Notes: generated by a model not told the origin, from the letters alone. Counted from the first letter of the stretch, positions 36,627 to 50,005 are shown. The stretch: 64,000 nt of DNA from Clavulina sp. PMI_390 (GCA_015039315.1 WIDE01000098.1:1-64000); one strand, 5' to 3'. Numbers and translations are program-made.

Positions 36627-37463
36627 GGCAGAGTTATCTCTTAGGGACATGCTATTATAAGGATCACCGGTTGGCGCTCATCCGAACGCCGTGATGACGG
36701 ATGGTTTTCTCATAAATAGATCTTAGCGCGGGTCATATATTTGGCCTCGGCGGCGAAGCTCCTGTGTGTGAGGTTGATAGCCAAGAGACTACAAGGGATA
36801 CTTCGCACACTTAGGTATGAGGAGGCAGATTTAAGTCAAGAGCCGCAAGAGAAAGATAACATTCTAGGATAAAGCGGCAGGTAGACAAGGGAAGGAGAGC
36901 TGTCTCCAAATAGATTGGGAAACGAGAATGTGGATGTTGTTGGGCATCGTTGGCCGTGGAAGGTTGCAAGGTGCTAGCGGAACCGTGGGAACTATGGCAG
37001 CAGATAGTCCCCACATATTGCGCATGAGTGTCTACACGCCCTAACCAGTGTATGAGGATTCGCCATATCTTCTCATGACGGTGTCTATCCCTTGAGAGAG
37101 TCGCATTGGGCCCATGCTGCCTATAGTTTGACGATCTCTCGCCAGGAGACAGTCAAAACATGAGACACTGGTTGTGACTAAGATCGGGTTTGGCATGGCC
37201 GCAAGCCATGGACGCTCACAAAGCTCCGACTGTTGACAAGTACTCTGACGGCTTAAGGGCCCGTTTGACCGGGGCCTGACAATCACAGTCGCCCAATTTG
37301 CCACTTCCCGTTGCGACTCCTAAACAAATATATTCTGATTTGTGAGAATGGTTGTTTTGGATCATCGCCACACCGTATTCCATACCCATAGCTGTATCAT
37401 GCGCGGAATTTGGGGATGGTAGTCTCGGGAAGGAATAGATGCTCAACACTAGGATACGAAAAA
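36627..37463. other. Intergenic between P450 genes 3 and 4
   Basis: About 840 bases with no recognisable gene. It should contain the P450 gene 3 promoter and the 3' end of gene 4. Confidence 0.5.
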
Positions 37464-39826
37464 CTAGTAGGCAGATTCCAAAGTGGCCCACATCCCGCCC
37501 TCCACAAAAAGTGCACCACGAAGCTTTGGCCAGATCTTCTCCACGCCATTTCGCCCTCGAGACAGGTCCCATGTCCCGGTCGAGTTAGGGAGTGTCCCCG
37601 CTGGCTGCGCCTCGGGCCGTAATGTGACTCCCGAAAAGGTTTGCAGAAGTCTGACAAGCACGAAGGAGACTTGGTTAAAGGCAAACTATGGGGGCAATAC
37701 CAAAGATGAGAGACTGTCCACAACAGGCGAGTATGTAAGGTGTAGATCTTACCTGTTGGCCAAGACAAATACGAGGACCAGCTAAGTAGATAGTGTTAGA
37801 TTGGTCATGCTCGATGAGACGCAACATGGAACCCACCTCCAAAGGGCAAATAGATGAATGGGTTGGTGATAACACGTGACATACGCTGATCGAGCCTGGA
37901 AAGCGCTCGATTAATGGCCTGGCATTAAGAAACGATACGTGGGCTTACCATCGCATTGGATCGAACTCCAATGCATCCAGTCCCCAAAGCTCTTGGTCAC
38001 GATGCATTTGCAAAGTGCTGAATCCAATCCTTTGCGCGTGGCGAAGAAAGGAAGTTATGTTAGAGAAATACCACTGATACGGTTCAAAGGCCCACTTACG
38101 AGATCCCCTCAGGGATAAAGTACCGCTGGCCCTCGGGCGAAACCCAAATATCAGATTTCGCCGCTGTTCGGAAGTTCACAGGTGCGGTTGGGAAAAGGCG
38201 AAGTGTTTCTAGACGAGTACAGGTTAGATACCTATACGTGAGAGACGAGTAGCGTTTGTTCGCACCATTGAGGACTGCTCGCATGTACTTCAGATCGCGG
38301 ATGTTATCGTAAGTTGGTATCGCTGACGGGCCAACGACGCGAAGAGTTTCGTCACGAGCGGCGGACATGACTTCCGGATGTTGGGAGAACATATATAGGA
38401 CGTATGTGAGGAGCGCTGAAGTCTGCAGTGGATGTAAATAAGATAACACAGATGGACCACGGAGAATAGACATACTGTGTCGCGTCCAGCAAGCAGCAGA
38501 TTCATCAACGAATCCCGAATGACCGAGAGTTCGTTCGTCTCGCGCACGACATGATCAAGGAAAGTCATGTGCTCTTGATCCCCTTCGTGGTCTTTTGGCA
38601 ATGCGTTACGTCTCTCCAAGGCGGCCATGATCATCGGATCGATGTATGCGTAGACTTTGGACATGGATTCCGTCATGCGATCCTTCTTTATGTTAAGGAG
38701 AGGCCAGTGCTTGCCCATGTATAGGCGAGCGGACATTTCCTCCATGGTTTGTGTGTAGGCTGGAACAAATGCTGAAGATTCTGGCGTCGCAATACTGGTT
38801 TTACGGGGCATGGAAGAAGCAGTGGCATATTCTCCGCCGGGGAGACGCATTGGGTCATGCAGGCTATAGACGCAGCTGCCAAAGAGGAATTCAGTAGCGG
38901 AATCCAGAGCGAAGCGGGAGAAGAGGTCCTGTCAAATGGGAAGCATAAAGATTATAGATTCCTCCACTGAAAGAGAGAGGTGGTACACGCCTGCATGTCC
39001 ATTGGGATATGTTTCTCGAAGCTGTTCTTCATGATGGTGATCAAGTCGGTGCTGTGGCGCTCAAAGATTTCAAAGTCTCTGACTCGATCGCGAGCAAAGA
39101 ATGGTTTCGTCATGGATCTATGAGATTTCCAAGCAGGTCCTGATCGTACGCGCTTTGTGAGTGTCCGAACTACGCTCATCACCGAAGGAACATACCATCC
39201 GAATTGAAAATTCCGTGTCCAAGGAAGGCGCGACTAACGGCTCCAATAGTCTCCTCTTTGCCATACTGGCTTTACAACGTCAGATATTAATTAGCAAGAG
39301 GGAAGTGCTAAACTCACGTTTGGGAAGTTGGTGGCGAGCATCTGCTTCAGGTAGAGTGGTTCTGAGGTCATAACTGCAAGGCATCATACGGAAGAATGAG
39401 ACGAAACAACTGCGAAGGGAGAAGGAGAGACAGCTTACTTCGATATTCACCAATCTTCATCATAAAAGTCCGTCCATACTGCTCATAGGACTGCTGTAGC
39501 CATTCTCCCACGTAATCTTCACGGCGAGACTTGAGCATTTCCTTGATGATATCGAACCCGCCGGGGAGGCGGCTTTTGCGCAGCGGTAGCAATTTGGCAT
39601 TGAGGCGTCGAGCTTGGCGTCGGATCGAGATATCAGTCCACAAGCCTTTCACCACGGAGAGAGCAGGGTTGGCAAGAAGGATGAGAGTGAGACGAAGCCA
39701 GAATGAGAACTGGACTCCAACACGGCTCAGGAATGAGAGAGCGAGGAAGACTGCGAAGGGAGGCGCAGCAAGCTTGGGGATGAGCTCGATAAGATAAGAG
39801 ACGCCTGGGGGATGTGAGGGTGCCAT
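37464..39826 (-). CDS. Cytochrome P450 (CYP63-like), gene 4
   Basis: Eleven exons: 39826-39439, 39373-39318, 39265-39196, 39139-38991, 38928-38476, 38422-38266, 38208-38100, 38029-37949, 37895-37837, 37781-37753, 37685-37464; 1773 bases, 590 aa. It starts MAPSHPPGVSYLIELIPK with N-terminal membrane segments and has AGRDTTSALL, ETLR and GAGPRICLGQQFAFNQ with the heme cysteine. Intron 4 begins with GC (CAG then GCGTGT) and otherwise looks normal. The exon pattern is identical to gene 3, including the 81+59 split, so the two arose by tandem duplication. Likely an ER-bound monooxygenase; substrate unknown. Confidence 0.92.
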
Positions 39827-41924
39827 GATCGTCTCGACTTGGCCGTGGAGGGTGGGTCGTCACTGGCGGGATAGTAGCGGGATGTCGTCTCACGCCCTGT
39901 GCGATTATTGCGTGGGTCTTCTCCCATTTGAATTCACGCTGCGACTCTAAGGCCATGTGCAATGCTGGGAGACTCTCTCACCCTTTGACACTTGGATGCA
40001 CCATCTCATTAGTAACAACTCAGTGCTTTCGGGCCAGTATGTCGCATACAGCAGCCACGCGATCAAGGTTAGAAATGTTGTAGAGCAGAAGAATGGCCAT
40101 TAGGTTGGATGCACCACCTCCAATCGAAGTAGTCCTTGCCCATCGTTGTGCGCTAGCCGCGAGAATCTTCGGAAATGAGTTGTGGTTTGTTGGGCAGATT
40201 CGCACGCCTTGCTTCCATACTGAATCGTCACTCAGTTTCTGTCAGTAGTCGATCGAACAGCTCTAGACCTGCCAGCGATTTTGGCTGTGATGCTGTGCTG
40301 TGCCAATGGCGTATCAAACCGAAGCCTTCCTACCCACCGATGCCTGGGTAGGAAGCAAGGCAATTTCCTTCAGGAGATGAGAGCTCAGACGCCCTGGACT
40401 CTTGGAAAAGTACACTTTCGTACGGTGATCCTGTTCATGGCAATAATAGCATGGGCGCTCTTCGAATCATTTGCGGCCAGAAGCTTCCGAAACTCTATGC
40501 TTGACGGGTACTGTCCTCATAAGAACGACGTTGATGGATGCACTGCATGGGAGCGCTGGCGATTAAAAGTCCAGATAACGCTGGGATCTATATATGACAC
40601 TGCCTTCTTGGTATTGGTAGACATTTCATCCCGAGATAACTCTCGGACACCACGGCCATGCCCATACCACCCGATCTCCCTGGCCGTGTCCACTATCATT
40701 GTCCATAACACTGCTCAATTGCGCCGCCCAGCACGCAGATTGAATAAAGCTTGCTCACATCAAAAACTCTGGAAGCCAAGTGATTCGGTATTGATCCCCC
40801 TCTTCCTTTACGAGGTTACCACGCCTCCCTGGCTCGATAGACGCGGGCGCTCTATCGCTGGCGTCTATTCCTTGGGCAGCGCCCACATGGCCAACTCAGA
40901 GCTCACGGTTACCCCTGCACTTCCGCTGATAGCGCTGGTGATCCCACTCTTAAACACTGAAAAATCATTTCAAATATGTTCTGCGGTGTGAGCGTCCAAA
41001 TCATGACGGCTATGCTTGCTGGCGCAGATTTCTCAGCTTCGATCGTCGAAGGCGATACGAGATTCAGAAAAATAATCGACTGGATCCCAGCTCCAGCGAA
41101 GAGTATCCGAGCTGAGATGTAACACGCTGCCGCTTCCCCTGTATCACTGGATACTTTGATTGCTCGCTTGGCCTAGGTCAGCACGTGGCATGTCGTCCAA
41201 TGACTTCAACGATGGTCAGTTTGTGTGCAACTGAGCGTTACTTGTACGAGGGAAATCTGCCTACAAGGGCTTTGCGTCGCCGTAAGCCTTTGACAGGGAT
41301 GTTTCACCGCCTCCAGCGTAATAACCGCACGAGATTCCGTGGAACGTTGTCTCCTGTCGGCGCGATTGGTTTTCCCCCAGCAATTGAGCGCTAGACTTGC
41401 CTCGACTTCGTTTGCCATTGAGGTAATGCAGGGTGTAGTTCATGAATGGATCACCCTTATCTATCCGCTGCGTCGGTAACCGAAATCAATGTTCGTCGTA
41501 AAGGAGTGGCCAGAAGCTGTGATAGACGCTGGAAATGTGCACAGGTTGCAATTCGGATGCAAATCTGAACGCGAGGCAGTTCCTCGGATTCTGTATTCAT
41601 GCGCTCGGCGGCTCATAACTTCCCATGTCAGACGCACTCCTGGCCACATTCGTGCCAATCACTGATCACTAAGGCGCGCCGGCTGGTCTGAAGACCTGTA
41701 CGTCTCTACCACGAGTGCCGACAATATCTGCCTATGGTGTAAAGACGCTCCTTATGCATTATCAATGCAGGGATTTACAGCATTTATTGCGGCAAATCTA
41801 CAAACATGCTGTAGCTCGGAGCGGCCGGGAGTAGTGCCAGCAGCGGGATTGGTAGTCGAGCTACAAATCACTGAAACCATCGAGTGAGATCACCGAATAA
41901 GAAGGAAACATGCTAGAAATCGGC
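39827..41924. other. Intergenic with the start of a segmental duplication
   Basis: About 2.1 kb between P450 gene 4 and TM2-B. A 236-codon open frame on the plus strand (40281-40991) has some hydrophobic stretches but no family likeness. The part from ~40840 is copied near 46590, where the frame is broken by indels, so I do not call it a gene. The segment 41455-41700 is also repeated at about 47166-47410. Confidence 0.5.
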
Positions 41925-43690
41925 TCACGAAGTCTGAAGATGGACTGTCGATATTTTTTGCAGTTGGGGAGGCGAAAGAGTAGTCTCAGAAGCGATCCGC
42001 CTTCGCGTTCCCGGAGTCGAATCAGCCTCCATGGCCTCCATTTGATGGATCCGAGCTTGAAAAGCCTCTACAATATTTTCAAGGCGTTGCAAAAGAAGCC
42101 TGGAGTCCTCGAGGTCCCCCCTTGAAGATAGATTGTCGGGAGAAAATAGCGAGAGTAAACTGAGACCTTCATCTCTGGTGGATGAGGAACAAAGAGGATG
42201 AAGAGGACGGGAAGCACCCTCCACTTCAAAATTGCGTCCTTCTCTTCTCTCTTGGAGGTAGCGCAGCATCATCAAGAGGAGTGTCATGAGGGGACTAAAG
42301 AAGGCGAACATTGTCGTCAACACGTCCAACAAAACAGTCCAAAATGGTCCCCATATCTTCTTCTGCTGTACGCAAGGATACTGAAGATCTGGAAGAATTG
42401 CCAAATTGGTTGTCCAATCTTCCAAAATTATAGCTTTAGCCACGGCGATCAAGGTGAGTGCTTCGGGGGCGAAGTCGAGGGAGAAGGAACAAATCTCATT
42501 GCCTGGAGTGTTCAAGGGAAACACAGTCATGATCATCTGTGGTTCATTAATACGAAAAGCGACGGGTTGAGAGCTGTTACAACTGAGATTCCATGGTGCT
42601 TGATACGTTGCAAGTTGAGCAAGTAGGTCGACACACTATATGAATATGAGATAGAGCCGAATGATTAGCCCAGCAGAACAAAATAAAACAAAATAAAAAG
42701 TTGTGTGATGCTAAAATAGGGCTCACCAAACCCCCAAATTCCATGTTTTTAATACGGGTAATATATCCCCAGGTCTGTAATTGCCCTACATCAAAGTTGA
42801 CAATGATATCGTCATCTTTCGAGCGCCCTGGTAGATTGCAGGAAACTGGGCGACAAACAACAGAAGATGTAGCAAGAAAATGAATGAGGATCCCATGATA
42901 GAGTTCTGATAATGGCGTACCAGTTTGGTTTACAGAAATACGGGGATAGCTCAGTGGCGGTCCAATGACATCAATATAGGTGATATTTAATAATGTGCAA
43001 TTGTTCAACCGTTGCCCAGAGTAAGCAAATTGGGAGACTGCCTGGTACTTGAACGAGGTGTTTTGGGCGATTGAACCAAGTGTTTGACCTTTTACAAGAA
43101 CTATTGTATGTACCCCCAAGAATATATGAGAGTGTTGGCTCTCACCAGGATAGATAAGGGTGCTGTTGCAACTATATCCCGGGTCTTGTGGATCTGGAAG
43201 ATACACCACATGTGATGCTGGTATTCGGCCCTTTTGAAGAATTTAGTACGAGAACGCCCAGGATCAAGAGCAATGATAGCACACCTTGGTCAGCAGGGTC
43301 CCAATAGCCACCCCAATCATTGCACACGTCAGCGTGACAATGCCCGCAATACTGTATTGGGCCTGTAACGGCTTGGTCAAGTTATACTCAAGATGGAGGT
43401 ATTTTAGTGGACGAGACATGGTGGGCCTACGGGACTGTCTTGTCTGGAAATCCCAAGCAGAATGCCCTTTTAAACCATCTGATTTGTCCAGGGGTGTGAA
43501 TATTTCCATCCCAACTCCCAGTGTTCGAACCAAGCACTGCCTCGGCAATTGTGCTTGGTGTAATGAACAACTGAACTGCCAGTTCGACAGTGGAAGCGAA
43601 GAATCACCAGATAATTGTTCATCGTTCCCAATACACAGGAGCTGTCAACAAAACTACGCCACACAGCTCCGCGGCTGAGATCTATCGCGG
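40840..43690. repeat. Segmental duplication, copy 1 (contains TM2-B)
   Basis: Similarity to 46590-49330 can be followed through the non-coding part (for example the GTAACCGAAATCAATGTTCG block at ~41476 and ~47191), through TM2-B against TM2-D, and into their 5' flanks (the CCAACTCCCAG block near 43512 and 49219). The boundaries are approximate, judged by eye. Confidence 0.75.
41925..43419 (-). CDS. TM2-B: two-membrane-segment protein of an unrecognised family
   Basis: Five exons: 43419-43285, 43230-43146, 43088-42921, 42845-42727, 42635-41925; 1218 bases, 405 aa. N-terminus MSRPLKYLHLEYNLTK, then a hydrophobic segment (YSIAGIVTLTCAMIGVAIGT). The ectodomain-like part has CNSTLIYPG, an NTSFKYQAVSQFAY block and IDVIGPPLSYPRISVNQTG. 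These are followed by DWTTNLAILPDLQYPC, a second membrane segment (LLDVLTTMFAFFSPLMTLLL) and a long polar tail with leucine heptads. It has exactly the length of TM2-D, its duplicate. It is divergent from TM2-C. Function unknown; cell-surface receptor or sensor is only a guess from topology. Confidence 0.85.
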
Positions 43691-44616
43691 CACCTCAGGG
43701 TCCATATAGCTTCGATTTGAATGACCGCCTGACGTGACATGCCTTCGCAACTGTAGCCACTTCCCTAGAGCTCCAGCTGAGTGCCGATGAGGAGTTTTGG
43801 AAGTTGCACAGGTGCTCAACGCCATCAGAGACTATTGAAGCTTTACAATCGCAGGCACTTTGATCCTAGCAAACGTTCTTCTTCGATGCTCAGTACAAGC
43901 ATCGCATCAATTGCCATGTTGCCTGAACTGGGAGGCCCTCTCCCTGGTACGCACGTGTGTCGACCCCATATCAACATGAGTTCTGGTCACATGACGTATT
44001 CTAAACGCACAACAGCCCACAACTGGGCCGACACTAGAACTGGTACTGGCGAAAAGTAGGTTGGTTGGGTTCAGGAAGCGAATGTAAACGTTGCAAAACG
44101 TGTTCTTGTGGAAGAGCCTTACCAGAGACGCAGTTGTTTTGGCGATTTACCCGTGAAAGCACACTGTGCTGGCTATATGAATTGAGCGTCTCTTTGTGCG
44201 GATCTCTTCTATCCCTGATGCTACTAGGAGTTTCGCATTACAGCACTCCACGATCCCCCTACAATAGAATCCTTTCAATTCCAGGACAACACAACTGTTG
44301 ATTCCCAATCACCACCCCTTCGAGACGACTTTACTCACCTGCCCCTATCTACTTCATCTGGGTTCCTCGGGCTCCGCGGATTTCTACTGGATGACCAGCT
44401 GCCTCGGGCGCTTGAAAAAGTTATTGTGAATCATGAGGTACTCCTTCTAGTGACCACGTGTGATCTTCCTATGCGAGTGACCAGCTTGCGCGCAGCAGTG
44501 GGAATGGGCAAAGTTTCTGAAATGCGAAGCTTAAAAATGCACCATGCTTAAGAAAAGTGGAACACTCATCAGAAAGCCTTATTCCCAGCCCTCCCAGTCT
44601 CGACAATATCCATAAT
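43420..44616. promoter_or_regulatory. Divergent intergenic region between TM2-B and TM2-C
   Basis: A 1.2 kb spacer between two head-to-head genes. The ~270 bases next to TM2-B are recognisably similar to the flank of TM2-D; the rest is not obviously conserved in the second pair. No individual element can be named. Confidence 0.5.
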
Positions 44617-45904
44617 ATGCACGGCTTCCCAAAAATTTTGCGCTTACCCTACCATCAGTCTCAGCTACTGTCTCCGACAAGTAGTCTCTTGGGTATCATT
44701 GCGCTGATTTGCGGGATGGCTGGTGTTATCACAGGGACTGTGCTGACAAAAGTGTGTTGACGCCGGTCCCTTAACCTCTCCGCCTATTGACGCCAGCTTC
44801 CTTGCAGTGGAAGAGCCTCATCCCTAATACGACTTATCTCCCGACAAATAAGTTATCATCTCCTGGATACACGTGTAATGAGACCCTCATCTATCCTGGT
44901 CTGTGTCCTTTCTCCTTGGCCCGTTGGTTGCTGACCCGAAGCCTGTAGGGCAACTCTTTGGTGGTCAAAAGTATAATACGACGTTCCGATACCAAGCTCT
45001 GTCCCAATTCCCGTACAACAACTCATATGTTAGCAACTGTACTACTAAAGAGATAATGAGCATTGATGTTGTTGGTCCACCAATCTCCTATCCTCGGGTC
45101 ACAGTCAATCACACCGGTGCGTGAAATTATTGGCCTAGACCTCATGTTAACTAATCACAATCCTTTCATTTTGGAAGCTACATGTTCTTTCGAAGGAGTC
45201 GAGCCACCAGCTACATTTGCGGTCACTGACCTCCTTTACTTCGGATACCCGAACTTGCACCCTAACTCATCAGTCAATGTTGGAAAAGCAGTGTGTACAT
45301 TCACTCAGTTATTTTCTACCCTCCTTCAGCTAATTTATCGTATATCATGTAGGCTGTGGATCTACTCAAATACCTTCACGACAATTCGTCTGCGCATGAT
45401 GAGTACTTCGGAGAATGCACCATTGATCTTCTCGGAGCAGCCGCCTACCGTATCAATGAGCAAATCGATCTGATATCCGCGTTCAACCCAAGCTTTACTG
45501 ATTACTGCGATGCGTCCCTCGAGGATATGCCCCCCGCGACCGCTCTGACTGCGGCAGTGCGAACAGCCATCCAGGAGGATTTTCAGTATAACCTACGTCA
45601 GCTACCGGATCTCCTTTACCCATGCTCGCAACGAATTTTCGAGAGAATTCCAGTGTGGACAATGATGTGGGACATCTTTACAGCCATGTCTGCCTTCCTC
45701 GGCCCACTCTTCACCATCATTATCCTCATCCTCCGAGGCATGGAAAGGAGAGAGTCTGATACGCGCGCTTATTCTCAAACCACCTCAGAGATGCGACTAG
45801 AACCTTTCGACTCATCTCCAATGACTGGAGAATCAGAACCTGAGACCCCAAGAAACAGAGCCGAAGATACTCAATCACTTGTATCACAGCTGAAATCGCC
45901 ATAG
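44617..45904 (+). CDS. TM2-C: two-membrane-segment protein of an unrecognised family
   Basis: Five exons: 44617-44751, 44808-44898, 44949-45116, 45178-45290, 45353-45904; 1059 bases, 352 aa. I chose the ATG at 44617 (MHGFPKILRLPYHQ) because it gives the 135-base first exon of its relatives. A hydrophobic segment (LLGIIALICGMAGVITGTV) is followed by CNETLIYPG, an NTTFRYQALSQFPY block, IDVVGPPISYPRVTVNHTG, RQLPDLLYPCSQR, a second membrane segment (MMWDIFTAMSAFLGPLFTII) and a short polar tail. It belongs with TM2-E, F and G (91-base exon 2, SQR or SQD after YPC). Confidence 0.85.
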
Positions 45905-47661
45905 CTTTTCATGCTGACGGCACCCAAGAATTATGCCATCAAGTGAGTGTAATATTCCTTTTCGTCTATCTTTGTCAAACACGGTGATGGGAGTTCGCTT
46001 CATTATGATAGTGTTTACCACGAAATTTGCATCGTGACGCATCGCAGCATAAAAGCCGATCCTGTGGCGTGGAATGTGCTCGATTGATTCCTCTATATCC
46101 ATCGCTCGCAAACAACCTAGTCCTCACCTCTTATTGTTTATTTAGCATCTCTTGCCACTCAATATTACTGAGGTCAATTGGTCTCACTTAAGTCCACGGC
46201 AGCTGGAACCATACCTGCGGCCACAGATAGTATTATTTTGCCTCAATTATCCAACTCCCAAAGCGATTGTCCATATTCTCTTCACCTTAGTCTATGTCGC
46301 TCGAAATCAAATTATCTCTGGGTAAACCGAATCACAAGGTTTTCAACACATAGTAGGACTCAAGTAACTGAGGCGATGGTAGGATGTCCCTGAGGTTAGA
46401 TGGATGTCATTACAGTCTCAAAACAGTAGGAAGTCATCGAGAGCCAGTGAAATTTGTTGCCGTCTACTCCAGGCCCACAAGGTACATGTTTGGTCCCCAC
46501 GTGCCTCGAGCTGATAGCATCTGCAGTGTTGCAAGACTTTGAGTCCACGATGCTGCATCACATACAGGTTTAGAGAATTAGCCTATGACTGGCGCCTATT
46601 CTTCGGGCAGCACTCACATAGCCACATTCGAGCTCACGATTGCCCCTACACTTCCGATGAGAACGCTGTGGAGACCATTCTCAATCACGCAATTTTTTTA
46701 AAATATGCTCTGCATTATGGGCGTCCAAATTATGACGGCTATGCATGCTGGCGCAAATTTCTCAGCTTCGATCGTTGAAGGCGATATTAAATTTGGAAAA
46801 ATAATGGGCTGGATTGCAGCTGCAGCGAAGAATATTCGAGCGGAAATCTACCTTACTGCCACTTCCGATAGCCGCAAATTTGGTATAGGTTAGCATGCAG
46901 CATAGCTCCCGACGACCCCAAGGATGTGATTGTTCTGTGTGCAACTGAGTGTTATCCGCACAGAGGGAATTCTGCCTACGAGGGTCTTACGTCGCAGTGA
47001 GCCTTTGACAGGAGTGTTCCCATTGCCCATAACGTTACAACCGCATTAAGTTTCGTCGATTGTCGTTTTCTGTTGGCCTGAATGGTTTTCCCCTAGTCAT
47101 TGAGTGTCAGAGCTTCCCCAGGCTTCGTTTGCCTCCGACGCAGTACAGGGTGTTGTTGACGAGTGAATTATCCTTATCTGTCCACTGCGACGGTAACCGA
47201 AATCAATGTTCGTCGTAATGGAGTGGCCACAAGCTGTGATAGACGCTGAGGAAGTGCATCGGGCGTAATTCGGACGCAAAGTCTGAATCTGAGGCGGTTC
47301 CTCGGATTCTATAGCCATGCACTCAGCGGCTCATAACTTCCCATGTCAGATCCAGTCCTGGCCACACTCGTGCCAATCCCTGATCACTAAGGCAGGCCGA
47401 TCTGAGGAACTGTACGTCTCTACCACACAGCACGAATCCCGACGAATATCTGACTATGGTGTAAAGGCGCTCCTTATGCATTATCAAAACAGGAATTGAC
47501 GACATTTATTGCGACAAGTCTACAAACATATTATAACTTGGAGCAGCTGGAAATAGCGGCAGTGGCCCAGATAGGAGCAAGCGACGTAGTACTAGAGCTA
47601 CAGTTCACTGAAATTGTCGAGTGAGACCACTGGATGGGATGGAAACATGCTGGTGATCGAC
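45905..47661. other. Intergenic between the two duplicated gene pairs
   Basis: About 1.75 kb. From ~46590 it is the second copy of the segment that begins at ~40840. Short frames such as 46705-46893 have equivalents in the first copy near 40990-41120, but both are interrupted. No gene called. Confidence 0.5.
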
Positions 47662-49330
47662 TCACGAGGTCTGAAGCAGAATAGTCGGAATCTCTTGCAA
47701 TTGGGGAGCTGAAAGCGTACTCCTCGAAGCGATTGGCCCTGGCGTCCCGGGAGTCGAGGCAGCATCCAAATTCTCCATCTGGTGGATCCTCGCTTGAAAA
47801 GCCTCCACGATATTTTCCAGCCGTTGTACAAGAAGCCTGGACTCCTCGAGGTGACCCATCGCGGATGTATTGTCGGGAGGCAATGACGAAAGCAAGCCGA
47901 GACCTTCATCTCTGGAGACGGATGGAGAATGAAGAGGACGTAGAGGTAGAGGGGCGCGTTCCCCTGCAGATGTGCGCTTCTCTCCCCTCTCTTGGAAATA
48001 CTGCAGGACAAGCAAGAGTACTGCGAGGAGAGGACTGAAGAAGGCGAGCATTGTGGTCAGCACGTCCAACAAAACAGTCCAAAACGGTCCCCAGATCTTC
48101 TTTTGCTGCACGCAAGGATACAGAAGATGTGGAAGAGTAGCCAACTTGGTTGTCCAGTCGTCTAGAATCATCTCTTGAGTTACAGTGATCAACGTGCCTG
48201 CTTCGGGGGCGAAGTCGACCGAAAAGGAACAAATGCCAATGCCCGGGGAATTCGAGGGAAATACAGCCAAACTCCACTGGCCTCCGTCAATGCGAAAGCC
48301 AATGGGCTGAGAGCTGTTACATCTGTTCCATGGTGCCTGATACGTTGCAAGTTGTCCAAGGAGGTTGACACTCTAAATCAAGCATGATGTGGTGCTTAAT
48401 GATCAGCCTCCAGCGAATGTGAAGTATGAAGCTGAACGGTGGTCACCAGAGTACCAACTTCCACACTGGTATGACGATTGATATACCCCCAATACTGCAA
48501 CTTGCTAACAGCCAATTGAACAGTGACACTTCCATCCTTGCGGGGGTTTTCTAACATACAAGATACTACGCAGCAAGAAAGGTGAAGCATTCAGTAGTGA
48601 AATATGACAAATCAGCAATATAAGTCGTAGTAGCTCACCACTCTGGTTTACTGTTATACTGGGATAGTTCAATGGCGGGCCGATAACGTCAATGTAAGTG
48701 AGATTTGCAACCGTGCAGTTCGTCAAGCTTTGGCCTCGGTAAGCAAATTGGGAGACTGCTTGGTATTGGAACGATGTATTGAGAGCAAATGACCCAAAGA
48801 GTTGACCTTAACCAAGAAAGGAAAGCCGTTAGTTCCCTAAATGTCAATCGAGCCAATTGTCCTCACCAGGATAGACAAGCGTGCTGTTGCAGCTATAACC
48901 TGGTTCTTGTGGGTTTGTAAGGTATTCTACATCTTGTGCTGCAACAAGGCCCTATCCAACTCTAGTCAGGGGACAACCAAGAACAATAGCAATGATGGTG
49001 CTTACCTTTGTCAACAGAGTTCCGATGATGACTCCAATCATTGCACATGTTAGCGTGAGGATTCCCAAAATGCTGTATGATGCTCGTAGGGGCTTCGTCA
49101 AGTTGTACTCGAGGTGGAGTGATTTTGGTAGGTGAGGCATTGTGGGACTGGGACACTATCTCTGCTGAAAATTCTGAGAACGATGAATCTTTTAGATTAC
49201 TGACCTTTGAAGGCTGGGAACATCTCCATACCAACTCCCAGCATTCAGATTGGGCATCGCCTTTGCTATTGTACTCGGCGTAATGAAGAGCTGAACCGCC
49301 AATTCGATCACGGAAACGAAGGATCTTCCG
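46590..49330. repeat. Segmental duplication, copy 2 (contains TM2-D)
   Basis: Second copy of 40840-43690 in the same orientation, diverged by substitutions and small indels in the non-coding part, with the coding frame fully preserved in TM2-D. With the neighbouring TM2-C and TM2-E it forms a tandem duplication with a period of roughly 5.5-5.8 kb. Confidence 0.75.
47662..49140 (-). CDS. TM2-D: two-membrane-segment protein of an unrecognised family
   Basis: Five exons: 49140-49006, 48951-48867, 48806-48639, 48565-48447, 48372-47662; 1218 bases, 405 aa, every exon the same length as in TM2-B. N-terminus MPHLPKSLHLEYNLTK, first membrane segment (YSILGILTLTCAMIGVIIGT), CNSTLVYPG, NTSFQYQAVSQFAY, IDVIGPPLNYPSITVNQSG, then LATLPHLLYPC (His where most relatives have Asp). 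A second membrane segment (LLDVLTTMLAFFSPLLAVLL) and a polar tail with a heptad-like stretch (RLENIVEAFQARIHQM) follow. It is head to head with TM2-E. Confidence 0.85.
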
Positions 49331-50005
49331 ATGTTGGTTCAAGATCCCAACTGCATGGGCGCTATTGAGTCAGTTGACGTAGAACCATGCTACAACAACC
49401 CAGGGCCCTACGAATTGCACAAGGATGGGTGAAACATTTGGTTAGGTATGCTGTTGAAATTGCAATCGTTTCCCATTGACACCCCAAACTTATACTGATA
49501 GGATGTTCTTGAGGTTTCGAAGAGGCTGGCGTGGGTGTCAATCCGTTTTGGAGTTGGCTATTGACACGTCACGATGCAAGCATCTGCGCCACTTGATATT
49601 TTGCATTAGTTTTAAGAGAAGGGGGGGTGGGGGGTTGTCCTCGCTTTCGGCCCACGTGCGACGATAGCCACCAAATACCAGCAGACTGGATTGGGTCACG
49701 TGCAGTTTTTTCACATCACACTCTCGCTCTACAACCCGCCCTCACGGTCGATGCGGCTGCATTGCACGATCTATCCTTGCATCCCCGGACTTTGAATGAC
49801 CTCCCTAATAAATCTGTACCCTTGAACACACGTCGTCCCCAGGATCACCGGTGATTTCCCAACAAACACTTTGCGCTTGATGGGAACTAGGTTGGCATGG
49901 CCCCTCCATATGACGAGCTCATGAACGCGTAAATCTCGAGGGGAAGTTTTTTCTACCTCGAGCTCCTGCTGCAGCCGTCCTGCTCCCAAGGACGGCCTCC
50001 CCAAC
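49141..50005. promoter_or_regulatory. Divergent intergenic region between TM2-D and TM2-E
   Basis: An 865-base spacer, the counterpart of the TM2-B/TM2-C spacer. The first ~190 bases next to TM2-D are similar to the TM2-B flank. A run of G (49621-49634 region) and a GATTGGGTCACGTGC stretch at about 49688 are visible; no element is certain. Confidence 0.5.

Noticed and set aside
40281..40991. 236-codon frame on the plus strand with hydrophobic stretches
   Set aside because: No recognisable domain, and the part that is duplicated near 46.6 kb is interrupted by indels there, so it does not look conserved as protein.
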